The notes: a model not told the origin generated them from the sequence alone. A DNA stretch of 64,000 bases from Micromonospora zingiberis (GCF_004331455.1 NZ_SJJR01000002.1:310001-374000), one strand, 5' to 3'. Positions 1 through 12,220 are shown, counted from the stretch's first letter. A program made the numbers and translations.

Positions 1-368
1 GCGTACCGGTGCACGTAGGCGGCGGTGCCCATGTCGGTGCCGGGTGGGTTGGTCGGCACCAGACCGGCCAGCAGCAGCCCGCCGGCCCACGCGGCGAGCA
101 GCAGTTGGGCCGCGCCCAGCCGGCCGGCACCCGACCGGGCGTCGGGCACACCGAGACGGCGCAGGGCCGGTACGAGGAGAGCGGACGCCACGGCCAGCGT
201 CAGCATCGCCAGGTGGATGACTCCGCCGGAGTCGGAGACGGCATAGTCGCTGACGGTGAGGCTTACCGGGTCCAGGTCCCGTACGCCGAGGTGGCCGATG
301 ACGGCGAGCAGCGCGGCGAGAGCGATTCCGCCGAGGGCCAGTGCACCGTTGTTCCGGATTCCAGGCAT
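1..368 (-). CDS. DUF998 family membrane protein, N-terminal part only
   Basis: The gene reads leftwards and runs off the window edge, so only about 122 N-terminal residues are present. It starts at ATG (MPGIRNNGAL). Two hydrophobic helices are visible, at about residues 10-28 and 52-70, with a third at about 90-105. Between the first two is a conserved-looking segment, DLDPVSLTVSDYAVSDSGG, and after the third comes VPTNPPGT followed by HRYA. That pattern fits DUF998 integral membrane proteins, whose function is unknown. It is probably monocistronic at this end, because 480 bp separate it from the next gene. The family call rests on motif recognition only. Confidence 0.65.
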   Translation of the reverse strand, partial: MPGIRNNGALALGGIALAALLAVIGHLGVRDLDPVSLTVSDYAVSDSGGVIHLAMLTLAVASALLVPALRRLGVPDARSGAGRLGAAQLLLAAWAGGLLLAGLVPTNPPGTDMGTAAYVHRY

Positions 369-794
369 GTCTCAGCCTGTCGCCAGACACACCCCAGGCG
401 GATCCGGGGCGAGCACCGAAATCGGACCCCGGGTCGACCCCGACCGGTTATCCGGCATTACCCCCGGGTGCCGGGTCGGCCGGCTGACTCGGCGGGCGGT
501 TCGCCGACCGGTTGCCGGAGTGAGTAGTTCGCTGCCCTCTGTCACTTCCCGTGGCGGACCGGACGGATACGTACCGACCCCGGACGATGTGTCCGGGGTC
601 ACCGAGGGCGGTCCGGTGCCGTCGTGACCAGCGGCATCCGTCGTCTGGCGACCGGGTGAACGGATTCGACCGGCGAATATCGAAGTCGATTACTGTGTGC
701 TGGCGGTCGCCGGAATGTCTCTCGGCGGCGTACCGTTGTCGGCGCGCGGCCCGACAGCGCGTCAGGTCCCCCGTTCCTGACGTCCGGGCCGCCG
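369..794. other. intergenic stretch with no recognised feature
   Basis: This lies between the start of the DUF998 gene and the terminator of the ABC exporter. I see no convincing coding frame or RNA gene. Bases around 655-705 are locally less GC-rich. No promoter for the leftward gene could be picked with confidence. Confidence 0.5.
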
Positions 795-829
795 CCGGGC
801 CGCTGACAGGTCCCGTGTCAGCGGCCCGG
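795..829 (-). terminator. hairpin terminator of the ABC exporter operon
   Basis: A perfect 14-bp inverted repeat (CCGGGCCGCTGACA and its complement) with a 7-nt loop lies 17 bp beyond the stop of the second ABC gene. There is no T tract, which is usual for high-GC actinobacterial terminators. Confidence 0.75.
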
Positions 830-845
830 CCACCAGAATCGGGCC

Positions 846-2897
846 TCACGCGGGCACGGCCACCTGGTCGTCGCCGCTGACCGCCTGCTGGAACTGCGAC
901 TGGTAGAGCCGGTGGTAGGCACCGCCCGCCGCGAGTAGTCCGGCGTGCGTGCCCTGCTCGACGATGCGGCCGTTCTCCATCATCAGGATCAGGTCGGCGT
1001 CGCGGATGGTGGAGAGCCGGTGCGCGATGACGAAGCTGGTCCGCTCCGACCGCAGAGCCGCCATCGCCCGCTGGAGCAGCACCTCCGTACGGGTGTCCAC
1101 CGAACTGGTCGCCTCGTCGAGGATCAGCAGCGAAGGCTCGGCGAGGAAGGCTCGCGCGATGGTGATGAGCTGCTTCTCGCCCGCGCTGACGTTGCTGCCC
1201 TCCTCGTCGATCACCGTGTCGTAGCCGTCGGGCAGGCTGCGGACGAACCGGTCCACGAAGGTGGCCTGGGCGGCGGCGAGGATCTCCTCCTCGGTCGCGT
1301 CCGGCCGCCCGTAGGCGATGTTGTCCCGAATGGTGCCGCCGAACAGCCAGGTGTCCTGAAGGACCATGCCGATGCGGCCCCGCAGGTCGTCGCGGCGCAG
1401 GGTGGTGATGTCCACCCCGTCGAGCGTGATCCGACCGGCGTCCAGCTCGTAGAACCGCATGATCAGGTTGACCAGGGTGGTCTTGCCGGCACCGGTCGGC
1501 CCGACGATGGCCACGGTGTGCCCCGGCTCGGCGACCAGGGAGAGGTCGGAGATCAGCGGCTTGTCCGGGGCGTACCGGAACGAGACGTGCTCGAACTCGA
1601 CCCGGCCGTGCGGGTCGGTCACCCGGGCCGGCGTCGCCGGATCCGATTCCTGCTCCTCGGCGTCGAGCACCGCGAAGACCCGCTCGGCCGAGGCCACCCC
1701 GGACTGGAGCAGGTTGGCCATCGAGGCGACCTGGGTGAGCGGCTGGGTGAACTGGCGGGAGTACTGGATGAACGCCTGCACGTCGCCGAGGCTCATCGAA
1801 CCGGAGGCCACCCGCAGCCCGCCGACCACCGCGATCGCCACGTAGCTGAGGTTTCCGATGAAGAACATCGCCGGCATGATGATTCCGGAGATGAACTGCG
1901 CACCGAAGCTGGCCTGGAACAACTCCTCGTTCTTGGCGCGGAAGGCGGCCTCCACCTCCCGCTGCCGACCGAAGACCTTCACCAACTCGTGGCCGGTGAA
2001 CGCCTCCTCGATCTGACCGTTCAGCTCGCCCGTGTGGGTCCACTGCGCGATGAACCTGCGCTGCGACCGCTTGGCGATCTGCCCGGTCACCAGCACCGAC
2101 AGCGGCACCGCGACCAGCGCCACCAGGGCCAGCAGCGGGGAGATCCAGAACATCATGCCGAGTACGCCGACCACGGTGAGCAGCGAGGTCAGCAGTTGAC
2201 TCAACGTCTGTTGGAGGCTCTGCGAGATGTTGTCGATGTCGTTGGTGACCCGGCTGAGCAGCTCACCGCGCGGCTGCCGGTCGAAGTACGGCAACGGCAG
2301 CCGGTTGAGCTTCTCCTCGACCTCGGCGCGCAGGTGGAACACGGTCCGCTGGACCACCCCGTTGAGCAGCCAGCCCTGCCACCACATCAGCACGCTGGCG
2401 GCCAGGTAGAGCAGCAACGCCAGCAGCAGCACCCGGCCCAGCGCGGTGAAGTCGATGCCCATGCCGGGCACCACGTCCATCCGGGCGAGCATGTCGGCGA
2501 AGTTCTCGTTGCCGGCCGCCCGGGCCGCCGCCACCGCCTGCTCGGCGCTGGTGCCCGCCGGAAGCTGCTGGCCGATCACCCCGCTGAAGATCAGGTCGGT
2601 GGCGTGCCCGAGCACCTTCGGCCCGATCACACTCAACCCGACGCTGACCACCGCCAGCGTGATGACCGCGGCCAGGTGCAGGCGGTGCGGACGCAGCCGG
2701 CCCAGCAGGCGACGGGCGCTCGGACCGAAGTTCATCGAGCGTTCCGCGGGCATGCCCGCACTCATCCAGGGCGGGCCGCCGCGCTGGCCGCCGGGAGGCA
2801 GCCGCTTCGGCGTACGCCCACCGGCGGCCGGCTGCTGCGCGGGGATGGCAGCGGCGGGCTGACGCTCGGCCCCCCGTTGAGCTGAGGTATCACTCAT
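846..2897 (-). CDS. ABC exporter half-transporter, subunit with intact catalytic Walker B
   Basis: This is a 683-residue type IV ABC exporter half: a Pro/Gln-rich cytoplasmic tail of about 70 residues, six membrane helices to about residue 350, then the nucleotide-binding domain. Walker A is [10 protein letters not shown] (near 465) and Walker B is [12 protein letters not shown] (near 590) with the catalytic Glu. The ABC signature is altered to NVSAGEKQ (near 569) instead of LSGGQ. The upstream gene has the reverse arrangement, so the two probably form a heterodimer with one consensus and one degenerate ATP site. Its ATG overlaps the upstream stop by 4 bp (ATGA), which implies coupled translation. 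The context (MarR regulator first in the operon) suggests drug or lipid export; the substrate is unknown. Confidence 0.92.
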   Translation of the reverse strand: MSDTSAQRGAERQPAAAIPAQQPAAGGRTPKRLPPGGQRGGPPWMSAGMPAERSMNFGPSARRLLGRLRPHRLHLAAVITLAVVSVGLSVIGPKVLGHATDLIFSGVIGQQLPAGTSAEQAVAAARAAGNENFADMLARMDVVPGMGIDFTALGRVLLLALLLYLAASVLMWWQGWLLNGVVQRTVFHLRAEVEEKLNRLPLPYFDRQPRGELLSRVTNDIDNISQSLQQTLSQLLTSLLTVVGVLGMMFWISPLLALVALVAVPLSVLVTGQIAKRSQRRFIAQWTHTGELNGQIEEAFTGHELVKVFGRQREVEAAFRAKNEELFQASFGAQFISGIIMPAMFFIGNLSYVAIAVVGGLRVASGSMSLGDVQAFIQYSRQFTQPLTQVASMANLLQSGVASAERVFAVLDAEEQESDPATPARVTDPHGRVEFEHVSFRYAPDKPLISDLSLVAEPGHTVAIVGPTGAGKTTLVNLIMRFYELDAGRITLDGVDITTLRRDDLRGRIGMVLQDTWLFGGTIRDNIAYGRPDATEEEILAAAQATFVDRFVRSLPDGYDTVIDEEGSNVSAGEKQLITIARAFLAEPSLLILDEATSSVDTRTEVLLQRAMAALRSERTSFVIAHRLSTIRDADLILMMENGRIVEQGTHAGLLAAGGAYHRLYQSQFQQAVSGDDQVAVPA

Positions 2898-4627
2898 GCC
2901 GGCACCTCCGTCGTGCGTTGGGACGCCACGATCTCGGCGTACGTCGGGCAGGTCGTCAACAGGTCGTCGTGGCGGCCCATCCCGACCACCCGTCCGTCCT
3001 CCAGCACGATGATCTGATCGGCGTCGATGATCGTGGAGACGCGCTGCGCGACGATCACCACTGCCGCGTCGGCGGTCACCGCCCGCAGGGCCGCCCGCAG
3101 CCGCGCGTCGGTGCCGAGGTCGAGCGCGGAGAACGAGTCGTCGAAGAGGTAGATCTCCGGCTGGCGGACCAGCGCACGGGCGATTGCCAGCCGCTGCCGC
3201 TGCCCGCCGGAGACGTTCGTGCCGCCCTGCGTGATCGGCGCGTCCAGCCCTTCGGGCACGGCCTCGACGAAGTCCCGGGCCTGGGCGATCTCCAGCGCCG
3301 TCCAGAGTTCCTGGTCGGTGGCGTCCGGGTTGCCGTAGCGCAGGTTGCTCGCCACCGTGCCGGTGAACAGGTACGGCTTCTGCGGCACCAGCCCGATCCG
3401 GCGCCACAGTTGCTCCGGCGCCAACTGCCGGACGTCGACCCCGTCGACCAGCACGGCACCGGCGGTCACGTCGACCAGCCGGGGGATCAGCGAGAGCAGG
3501 GTGGTCTTGCCGGCACCAGTGCTGCCGATGATCGCCGTGGTGGTGCCCGGCGTCACCCGGAACGAGATGTCCCGCAGCACCGGCTCGGCGGCGCCCGGGT
3601 ACTGGAAGCGCACGTCGCGCACTTCCAACTCGGCGCGGGTGGTCACCTCGACGACCGGATCCGGGGCGGGGACCACCGAGGAATCGGTGTCCAGCACCTC
3701 CCCGATCCGCTCGGCGCAGACCGCCGCGCGCGGCACCATCATCAGCATGAAGGTGGCCATCATGACGGCCATCAGGATCTGCATCAGGTATTGCAGGAAA
3801 GCCGTCAGCGCGCCGACCTGGATCGCCTCGTCGGCGACCCGCTGGGCACCGAACCAGAGCACCGCCACGCTGGAGACGTTGAGCACCAGCATCACCACGG
3901 GGAAGATCAACGCCATCAGCCGGCCGGTGCGCAGGGCGGTCGCGGTCAGGTCGGCGTTGGCGGTGCCGAAGCGTGCTGTCTCGTACGGCTCCCGAACGAA
4001 CGCCCGGACCACCCGGATGCCGGTGATCTGCTCCCGCAGCACCCGGTTGACCGTGTCGATCCGGGTCTGCATGAGCCGGAAGCCCGGCACCATCCGCCGG
4101 ATGATCAGGCCCAGCGCGATCGCCAGCACCGGTACGCAGACCAGCATCAGCCAGGAGAGCCCGACGTCCTCGCGCAGCGCCATCACCACGCCGCCGACGC
4201 TCATGATCGGGGCGGCGACCAGCATGGTGCAGCTCATCAGGACGAGCATCTGCACCTGCTGCACGTCGTTGGTGTTGCGGGTGATCAGCGACGGGGCGCC
4301 GAAGCGGGCGACCTCCCGGGCGGAGAAGCTGTTGACGTGCCCGAACAACTCGGCCCGCAGGTCCCGGCCGAAGCCCATGGCGATGCGGGCGCCCAGGTAG
4401 ACCGCCGCGATCGAGCAGACGATCTGCACCACGCTGACCGCGAGCATCCACCCACCGGTACGCACGATGTAGTCGGTGTCGCCCCGGGCCACCCCGAGGT
4501 CGATGATGTCGGCGTTGAGGCTCGGCAGGTAGAGCGAGGCCATCGTGCCGACGAACTGGAGCAGCACCACCGCGCTCAGGGGCCGCTGGTACGGGCGCAG
4601 GTTTTCCCGCAGTAACCGGATCAGCAT
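2894..4627 (-). CDS. ABC exporter half-transporter, subunit with degenerate Walker B
   Basis: This 577-residue half-transporter has six membrane helices followed by a nucleotide-binding domain. Walker A is [10 protein letters not shown] (near 369). The signature NVSGGQRQR (near 472) is canonical, but Walker B reads [12 protein letters not shown], with Asp where the catalytic Glu should be. In characterised heterodimeric exporters (BmrCD, TM287/288, TmrAB) this marks the subunit that carries the degenerate site. The start [14 protein letters not shown] overlaps the end of the MarR gene by 7 bp, and the stop overlaps the next ABC gene. The order is marR, this gene, then the partner subunit, apparently one transcript. 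Confidence 0.92.
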   Translation of the reverse strand: MLIRLLRENLRPYQRPLSAVVLLQFVGTMASLYLPSLNADIIDLGVARGDTDYIVRTGGWMLAVSVVQIVCSIAAVYLGARIAMGFGRDLRAELFGHVNSFSAREVARFGAPSLITRNTNDVQQVQMLVLMSCTMLVAAPIMSVGGVVMALREDVGLSWLMLVCVPVLAIALGLIIRRMVPGFRLMQTRIDTVNRVLREQITGIRVVRAFVREPYETARFGTANADLTATALRTGRLMALIFPVVMLVLNVSSVAVLWFGAQRVADEAIQVGALTAFLQYLMQILMAVMMATFMLMMVPRAAVCAERIGEVLDTDSSVVPAPDPVVEVTTRAELEVRDVRFQYPGAAEPVLRDISFRVTPGTTTAIIGSTGAGKTTLLSLIPRLVDVTAGAVLVDGVDVRQLAPEQLWRRIGLVPQKPYLFTGTVASNLRYGNPDATDQELWTALEIAQARDFVEAVPEGLDAPITQGGTNVSGGQRQRLAIARALVRQPEIYLFDDSFSALDLGTDARLRAALRAVTADAAVVIVAQRVSTIIDADQIIVLEDGRVVGMGRHDDLLTTCPTYAEIVASQRTTEVPA

Positions 4628-5088
4628 GTCGGTCCTCCCGTGGTGGCCCCGGGTCCCTCGTCGTTGCCGATCACTTCGAGTAGGAACTGCCGGATCACGG
4701 CGGCCTTCGCCGGATCGGCGTCGACCGAGGTGAGTGGGCGCCGGGCCCGGATCATGGCGGTGAGGGCCGCCACCCGGTCCCGGCCGGCCGGGGTCAGGGT
4801 GAGTTTGACGCTGCGCCGGTCGCTGCCGTCGCGGCGCCGTTCCACCAGGCCGTCGCGTTCCAGCGTGTCGACGATGCCGGTGAGGGTGGCGGGGCGGACG
4901 AAGCACAGCTCGGCCACCGCCCGGTGCGGCAGCTCACCGTGCTCGGCCAGGGCCATCAGGGCGACCATCCCGGCCTGGGTGAGGTTGTGCTCGTCGGCGA
5001 GGTAGCGGTTCCAGCGCTGGCCGGTGAGGTGCCCGGCGACCACCAGCAGCCGGCCGAGCGGCACGTCCCCGAGTTGGAACAGTCTCAT
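4621..5088 (-). CDS. MarR family transcriptional regulator of the ABC exporter
   Basis: This 155-residue winged-helix protein is first in the leftward exporter operon. The helix-turn-helix and wing span about residues 40-100 and contain [20 protein letters not shown] and the wing [16 protein letters not shown], typical of MarR. An in-frame upstream ATG exists, but MRLFQLGD at 5088 fits the family and lies about 7 nt after a good -10, so the message may be leaderless. An 18-bp near-palindrome covers the predicted -35 and spacer, so autorepression relieved by the exported ligand is the likely logic. Its last 7 bp overlap the first ABC gene. Confidence 0.9.
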   Translation of the reverse strand: MRLFQLGDVPLGRLLVVAGHLTGQRWNRYLADEHNLTQAGMVALMALAEHGELPHRAVAELCFVRPATLTGIVDTLERDGLVERRRDGSDRRSVKLTLTPAGRDRVAALTAMIRARRPLTSVDADPAKAAVIRQFLLEVIGNDEGPGATTGGPTC

Positions 5089-5095
5089 GGGCAAG

Positions 5096-5124
5096 ACATT
5101 AGCGCCCTGATAGTCAGGGCCCAA
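5096..5124 (-). promoter_or_regulatory. predicted promoter of the marR-ABC operon
   Basis: Read leftwards: TTGGGC (5119-5124), a 17-bp spacer, then TAATGT (5096-5101). The -10 ends 7 nt before the ATG, which predicts a leaderless transcript. Confidence 0.55.
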
Positions 5125-5128
5125 ACTA
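5111..5128. promoter_or_regulatory. MarR operator candidate
   Basis: The site TAGTCAGGGCCCAAACTA is an 18-bp dyad with 7 of 9 positions matching between half-sites, centred on GGGCCC. It covers the predicted -35 and part of the spacer. A second perfect inverted repeat, GCCCTGA-TAG-TCAGGGC, overlaps it at 5104-5120. Confidence 0.55.
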
Positions 5129-5142
5129 TTTTTGCCCCGGCT

Positions 5143-7292
<2,150 letters not shown>

Positions 7293-7295
7293 GGC

Positions 7296-7301
7296 TAAGC
7301 T
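7296..7301 (+). promoter_or_regulatory. -10 element of lysG
   Basis: TAAGCT, then 7 nt to the ATG at 7309. Confidence 0.5.
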
Positions 7302-7308
7302 CAGCTTC

Positions 7309-8205
7309 ATGGACGGCCTGGACTCCACCCAGCTCCGTACCCTCGCGGCGGTGGTCAGCGAGGGCAGCTTCGAGGCGGCGGCCCGCCTGCTGCACGTCAC
7401 CCCGTCGGCGGTCAGCCAACGGATCAAAGCCCTGGAGGAGACCGTCGGGCAGGTGCTCGTACGCCGCCAGCGGCCCTGCGACGCCACCGAGGCCGGCCGG
7501 CCGCTGCTCCGCCTCGCCGGTCAACTCTCGCTGCTCGAACGCGAGGCGCTGGCCGACGCGCGCGGCCCACTCGGCGGCGACCCCGGCCGTACCCGGGTCG
7601 CCGTCGTGGTCAACGCCGACTCGCTCGCCACCTGGTTCCCGGCGGCCCTGGCCCGGCTGCCCGAGCAGCCGGAACTCTCCTTCGACATCCGCCAGGACGA
7701 CCAGGACCACACCGCCGAGCTGCTGCGCGACGGCGTGGTGACGGCCGCGGTGACCGCGCAACGCGAGGCGGTGCAGGGCTGTCGGGTGCGGCGGCTCGGC
7801 GCGATGCGATACCGCGCCCTGGCCGCGCCGCCGATGGTCGACCGGTGGTTCGCCGACGGCCTGACCCCGGAGGCGGCCGCTGCCGCGCCGGTGATGGTCT
7901 TCGACCGCAAGGACCAGATCCAACACCGCTTCCTGCGTACGCTCACCGGACGCACCCTCGACCCGCCCGTGCACTACGTACCGTCGGTGCCGGCGTTCAA
8001 CGAGTCGATCCGGCTCGGCCTCGGCTGGGGACTGGTGGCCGAGCAGATCGCCGACGCCGACCTGGCCGCCGGTCGCTGCGTGGACATCGCCCCCGGCCGG
8101 GTGCTGGACGTCCCGCTCTACTGGCAGCACTGGCGGCTCGACTCCCAGGTGCTGACCGCCCTCACCGCCGCCGTCAGCGCCGTCGCCACCGAGTCACTCC
8201 GCTGA
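7309..8205 (+). CDS. lysG: LysG/ArgP type LysR family regulator
   Basis: This 298-residue LysR-type regulator has an N-terminal helix-turn-helix (LRTLAAVVSEGSFEAAARLL, then HVTPSAVSQRIKALEE) and a C-terminal effector-binding domain. The N-terminus MDGLDSTQLRTLAAVVSEGS closely resembles the ArgP/LysG (IciA) subfamily, which activates a neighbouring basic amino acid exporter. It is divergent from lysE, which supports this. It converges on accA, with a 350-bp repeat-filled gap between them. Confidence 0.88.
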   Translation: MDGLDSTQLRTLAAVVSEGSFEAAARLLHVTPSAVSQRIKALEETVGQVLVRRQRPCDATEAGRPLLRLAGQLSLLEREALADARGPLGGDPGRTRVAVVVNADSLATWFPAALARLPEQPELSFDIRQDDQDHTAELLRDGVVTAAVTAQREAVQGCRVRRLGAMRYRALAAPPMVDRWFADGLTPEAAAAAPVMVFDRKDQIQHRFLRTLTGRTLDPPVHYVPSVPAFNESIRLGLGWGLVAEQIADADLAAGRCVDIAPGRVLDVPLYWQHWRLDSQVLTALTAAVSAVATESLR

Positions 8206-8273
8206 GACCGGCCGTGCGGTCGACGCCAGCCGCGCACCGCCGCCCGCTGCGCGGTTAGGAAGGGGCCCTTTTA

Positions 8274-8514
8274 GAGCGACCGGCAATAGGCCGACACGTC
8301 CTGATAGCCAGCCCGCCACCCTGGGCGGGGAAGATCTTGGTACGAATCTGCCCCTTGAGGGGCGCACTCGTGCCAAGATCTCGGATGCCTTGGCGGGGCA
8401 GCGAGCCTGCCAGATGGTTGCCTGGGGTCAGTGACGGGCCCCTGGGCATGTGCCGCGTCCGCTTCCGGCCGCTCGACCTCCCGCTGCGTCACCACCACCA
8501 ATTGCCGGCCGCTC
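8274..8514. mobile_element. MITE-like element with terminal inverted repeats and TTA duplication
   Basis: The ends are GAGCGACCGGCAATAGG on the left and, read inward, GAGCGGCCGGCAATTGG on the right: 15 of 17 positions match. The trinucleotide TTA flanks both ends as a direct repeat (8271-8273 and 8515-8517). No transposase is encoded in the 241 bp, so it would need one supplied in trans. Inside lies a hairpin of repeat family B. I do not recognise a parent insertion sequence. Confidence 0.65.
8330..8383. repeat. AGATCTTGGTACGA hairpin (family B, copy 1)
   Basis: An imperfect inverted repeat, AGATCTTGGTACGA with CTCGTGCCAAGATCT and an inner CCCC/GGGG pair. It lies inside the MITE-like element. 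Confidence 0.7.
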
Positions 8515-8554
8515 TTAATACACCAGGCGTTAATAAGGTGCCCTTCCTTGCACC

Positions 8555-10306
8555 TCAGGCGATGGTGCAGATCGCGGCACCGGCGGTGATCACCGCGCCC
8601 ACCTCGGCGGACAGGCCGCTGATCGTGCCCGCCTTGTGGGCGTGCAGCGGCTGCTCCATCTTCATCGCCTCCAGCACCACCACCAGGTCACCCTCGGCGA
8701 CGGTGTCCCCGTCGGCGACCGCGATCTTGACGATGGTGCCCTGCATCGGCGAGGTGAGCGCGTCACCGCCGGCCGCCGTGCCGACCGTGGCGCCACCACC
8801 GCGACGGGCGGGCTTGCGGGCGGCCGGTGCCGCGCCGGCCGAAGCGGCGCCGAGACCGGCGGGCAGGCTCACCTCCAGCCGCTTGCCACCCACCTCGACC
8901 ACGACCGTCTCGCGCTCGGCCGGCCCGGCGGTGGCGTCGGCGGCGCCGGTGAACGGCGGCACGGTGTTGTCGAACTCGGTCTCGATCCAGCGGGTGTGCA
9001 CGGCGAACGGCTCGGCGGTGAAGGCCGGGTCGCGGACCACCAGGCGGTGGAACGGCAGCGCGGTGGCCATCCCCTCGACCACCATCTCGGCGAGCGCCCG
9101 GCGGGCCCGTTCCAGTGCCTCGGTACGGGTCTCCCCGGTGACGATGAGCTTGGCCAGCAGCGAGTCGAAGTTCCCGCCGATCACGTCACCGGCCGAGATG
9201 CCGGTGTCCACCCGTACGCCGGGGCCGGTGGGCAGCCGCAGCGCGGTGACCGTGCCGGGGGCGGGCAGGAAGTTGCGACCCGGGTCCTCGCCGTTGATCC
9301 GGAACTCGATGGAGTGCCCGCGCGGCGTCGGGTCCTCGGTGAGCCGCAGCTTCTCGCCGTCGGCGATGCGGAACTGCTCGCGTACCAGGTCGATGCCGGC
9401 GGTCTCCTCGGTGACCGGGTGTTCCACCTGGAGGCGGGTGTTGACCTCCAGGAAGGAGATGGTGCCGTCGTTGCCGACCAGGTATTCGACCGTGCCCGCG
9501 CCGTGGTAACCGGCCTCCCGGCAGATCGCCTTGGCGCTGTCGTGGATCTGGGCCCGCTGCTCGGCGGTGAGGAACGGTGCCGGCGCCTCCTCGACCAGCT
9601 TCTGGTGCCGGCGCTGCAACGAGCAGTCCCGGGTGCCGACCACGATCACGTTGCCGTGCTGGTCGGCCAGGACCTGCGCCTCGACGTGGCGGGGCCGGTC
9701 GAGGTACCGCTCGACGAAGCACTCGCCCCGACCGAACGCGGCGACCGCCTCCCGGGTGGCCGACTCGAACAGCTGCGGGATCTCCTCCATGGTCCGGGCC
9801 ACCTTCAGGCCGCGCCCGCCACCACCGAAGGCGGCCTTGATCGCCACCGGCAGGCCGTGGTCGACGGCGAAGGCCATCACCTCGTCCGGGCCGCCGACCG
9901 GGTCCGCCGTGCCGGGCACCAGGGGAGCGCCGGCCCGCTGGGCGATATGCCGGGCGGTGACCTTGTCACCGAGGTCGCGGATCGCCTGCGGGGTGGGACC
10001 GATCCAGGTCAGCCCGGCGTCGATGACCGCCTGGGCGAAGTCGGCGTTCTCGGCGAGGAAGCCGTAGCCGGGGTGCACCGCGTCGGCGCCGGAGCGGGCC
10101 GCCACGTCGATCAGCTTGTCGATGCGCAGATAAGTATCCGCAGCGGTGTCGCCGCCCAGCGCGTACGCTTCGTCGGCGAGCGTGGCGTGCAGGGCATCCC
10201 GGTCGGAGTCCGCGTACACCGCGACACTGCCCAGGCCAGCGTCCTGGCAGGCGCGGATCACCCGGACGGCGATCTCGCCCCGGTTGGCGATGAGTACCTT
10301 GCGCAC
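8555..10306 (-). CDS. accA: acyl-CoA carboxylase alpha subunit (biotin carboxylase + BCCP)
   Basis: This 583-residue biotinylated subunit combines a biotin carboxylase ATP-grasp enzyme ([46 protein letters not shown]) with a C-terminal biotin carrier domain containing EAMKM, biotinyl Lys at about 549. It carboxylates biotin with ATP and bicarbonate for transfer to acetyl- or propionyl-CoA by the AccD partner encoded at 24.6 kb. It is close to streptomycete AccA2. The start is a GTG with a strong GGGAGGAG site about 10 nt upstream. The stop TGA abuts copy A1 of the dimeric repeat. Confidence 0.95.
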   Translation of the reverse strand: MRKVLIANRGEIAVRVIRACQDAGLGSVAVYADSDRDALHATLADEAYALGGDTAADTYLRIDKLIDVAARSGADAVHPGYGFLAENADFAQAVIDAGLTWIGPTPQAIRDLGDKVTARHIAQRAGAPLVPGTADPVGGPDEVMAFAVDHGLPVAIKAAFGGGGRGLKVARTMEEIPQLFESATREAVAAFGRGECFVERYLDRPRHVEAQVLADQHGNVIVVGTRDCSLQRRHQKLVEEAPAPFLTAEQRAQIHDSAKAICREAGYHGAGTVEYLVGNDGTISFLEVNTRLQVEHPVTEETAGIDLVREQFRIADGEKLRLTEDPTPRGHSIEFRINGEDPGRNFLPAPGTVTALRLPTGPGVRVDTGISAGDVIGGNFDSLLAKLIVTGETRTEALERARRALAEMVVEGMATALPFHRLVVRDPAFTAEPFAVHTRWIETEFDNTVPPFTGAADATAGPAERETVVVEVGGKRLEVSLPAGLGAASAGAAPAARKPARRGGGATVGTAAGGDALTSPMQGTIVKIAVADGDTVAEGDLVVVLEAMKMEQPLHAHKAGTISGLSAEVGAVITAGAAICTIA

Positions 10307-10487
10307 CTTGGTGGCTCCTCCCGGAGGTTACTGAACGGGAGTTTATCGGCCACCAGGGAAACCCTAACGATCGCTCAGTGTGGGATGCCGCACTGGCGGT
10401 CTCGCTTCGGTCGGCGTGGTGTCGTACCGATGTGATCGGGTGCCGGTGACGATGATGGCCGACAGCGGCCACGAGCGGGGAGAAATG

Positions 10488-11447
10488 ATGATCGAGACCA
10501 GAGGGCTGCGCAAGTCGTTCCGCAGCCGGGCCGGTCGGGAGACGAAGACCGTCGACGCGGTGCGCGGCGTCGACCTGGATGTGGCGGCGGGTGAGATTTT
10601 CGGGTTCCTCGGCCCGAACGGCGCCGGCAAGACCACCACCCTGCGGATGCTGGCGACGTTGATCGAGCCGGACGGCGGCCAGGCCACCATCGCCGGTGCC
10701 GACCTGCTCAAGGACCCGGGCGAGGTCCGCCGCCGGATTGGCTACGTCGCCCAGGGCGGCAGCACCTGGGACGAGTCCACCGCCCGGGAGGAACTGGTGC
10801 TCCAGGCCCGGCTGTACGGCATCAGCAAGGTGGAGGCCCAACGCCGGGCGGTACGCGCGCTGGAGGCGTTCCAGCTCACCGAGTTCGCCGACCGCAAGTG
10901 CAAGACGTACTCCGGCGGCCAGCGCCGCCGGGTGGAGATCGCGCTCGGCATCATCCACGAGCCGAAGATCGTCTTCCTGGACGAGCCGACCACCGGCCTC
11001 GACCCGCAGAGCCGGGCGCACATGTGGGACGAGATCCGGCGGCTGCGTACCGAGGGGATGACCGTCTTCATCACCACCCACTACCTCGACGAGGCCGACG
11101 CGCTCTGCGACCGCATCGCGATCATGGATCACGGCGAGGTGGTCGCCGAGGGTACGCCCGCCGACCTCAAGCGCGAGATCTCCGGCGACGTGGTGCAGGT
11201 CGGCCTCGACCTGGTCGCCACCGGTGAGGCGGAGAAGCTGCTCGCCGCCGAGGAATACATCAGCCGGCTGGAACGGCTGGACGAAGGTGGCCTGCGGCTC
11301 TTCGTGGACGAGGGCGCCACCGCCATTCCGCGCATCCTGCGCCGCGTCGACGGCGCCGGGCTCGACCTCAAGTCGATCGAGTTGCACCGCCCCAGCCTCG
11401 ACGACGTCTTCCTCACCAAGACCGGCCGCTCGCTGCGCGAGTCCTGA
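10488..11447 (+). CDS. ABC-2 exporter ATPase, DrrA family
   Basis: This 319-residue ATP-binding subunit has Walker A GPNGAGKTTT, signature YSGGQRRRVEIALG and Walker B IVFLDEPTTGLD. A C-terminal extension ends in LHRPSLDDVFLTKTGRSL, the DrrA-type tail. Several in-frame starts exist; MIETRGLRKSF at 10488 is best placed behind GGGGAGA. With the permease 17 bp downstream it forms a daunorubicin-resistance type exporter. No antibiotic biosynthesis genes are near, so the substrate is unknown; self-protection or lipid export are both possible. Confidence 0.92.
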   Translation: MIETRGLRKSFRSRAGRETKTVDAVRGVDLDVAAGEIFGFLGPNGAGKTTTLRMLATLIEPDGGQATIAGADLLKDPGEVRRRIGYVAQGGSTWDESTAREELVLQARLYGISKVEAQRRAVRALEAFQLTEFADRKCKTYSGGQRRRVEIALGIIHEPKIVFLDEPTTGLDPQSRAHMWDEIRRLRTEGMTVFITTHYLDEADALCDRIAIMDHGEVVAEGTPADLKREISGDVVQVGLDLVATGEAEKLLAAEEYISRLERLDEGGLRLFVDEGATAIPRILRRVDGAGLDLKSIELHRPSLDDVFLTKTGRSLRES

Positions 11448-11464
11448 TCCGACCAGGAGATTTG

Positions 11465-12220
11465 ATGAAACTCGCCCGCGACACGTGGCTGATCTTCCAG
11501 CGCCAGCTGCACCTGCTGCTGCGCAACCCGGTGTGGGTGTTCGTCGGCGTCTTCCAGCCGGTGATGTACCTGTTGCTGTTCGCCCCACTGCTCAAGCCGG
11601 CACTGAACGCGCCCACCCAGGCCGAGGCGTACAAGATCTTCGTACCCGGTCTGCTGGTGCTGCTGGCCATCTTCGGCGGCCTGTTCCAAGGCTTCGGCCT
11701 GATCGCCGAGCTACGGGCCGGCGTGATCGAGCGGTCCCGGGTCACCCCGGTCAGCCGCCTCGCTCTGCTGCTCGGTCGCTCGCTGCGCGACGTGGTGTCG
11801 CTGCTGGTCCAGGCCGTCATCATCACCCTGCTGGCGCTGCTGTTCGACCTGCGCGTGTTCATCGGCGACCTGCTGCTGGCGTACCTCCTGCTCGCCCTGA
11901 TCGCGCTGATGACCTCGGCGGTCTCCTACGGCGTCGCGCTCAAGGTGAAGAGCGAGGACGCGCTGGCGCCGCTGATGAACACGGTGGCCCAGCCGGTGCT
12001 GCTGCTCTCCGGCATCCTGCTGCCGCTGGCCTTCGCGCCCGGCTGGTTGCAGGGCATCGCCAAGTGGAACCCGTTCTCCTGGGCGGTCGACGGCACCCGG
12101 GCGCTGTTCTCCGGCGACATCAGCAACGACCGGGTCTGGCAGGGGCTGACCATCATCACGGTGCTCGCCGCCGCCGGTGTCTTCTGGGCTGCCCGCCAGT
12201 TCGCCCGCAGCGTCCGATGA
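11465..12220 (+). CDS. ABC-2 exporter permease, DrrB family
   Basis: This 251-residue permease has six predicted helices: MKLARDTWLIFQRQLHLLLR leads into the first, and FQPVMYLLLFAPLL, VQAVIITLLALLF and PVLLLSGILLPLAFAPGW follow. It partners the ATPase immediately upstream (AGGAGA site, 4 nt from the ATG). The stop TGA is the first three bases of repeat copy A2 (TGAAAGGAAGGGCACC), so the repeat appears to supply the stop codon. Confidence 0.9.
   Translation: MKLARDTWLIFQRQLHLLLRNPVWVFVGVFQPVMYLLLFAPLLKPALNAPTQAEAYKIFVPGLLVLLAIFGGLFQGFGLIAELRAGVIERSRVTPVSRLALLLGRSLRDVVSLLVQAVIITLLALLFDLRVFIGDLLLAYLLLALIALMTSAVSYGVALKVKSEDALAPLMNTVAQPVLLLSGILLPLAFAPGWLQGIAKWNPFSWAVDGTRALFSGDISNDRVWQGLTIITVLAAAGVFWAARQFARSVR

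Larger units (their letters stand above)
8251..8555. repeat. dimeric GTTAATAAGG repeat (copy A1), interrupted
   Basis: The left half (8251-8273, GTTAGGAAGGGGCCCTT core) and right half (8515-8555, GTTAATAAGGTGCCCTTCCT core) of the window's dimeric repeat are separated here by 241 bp. Joining the halves and dropping one TTA restores the consensus spacing seen at 24.54 kb. The right half abuts the accA stop codon. Confidence 0.75.

Noticed and set aside
945..2885. long plus-strand ORF opposite the ABC exporter genes
   Set aside because: It is antisense to a clear ABC transporter gene, and its composition (many His, Asp, Arg and Gln) is typical of an antisense frame at high GC.
10485..11447. antibiotic biosynthesis cluster around the DrrAB-type pair
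   Set aside because: No synthase, regulator or tailoring enzymes lie next to it; the single O-methyltransferase is next to maf and not in the same operon.
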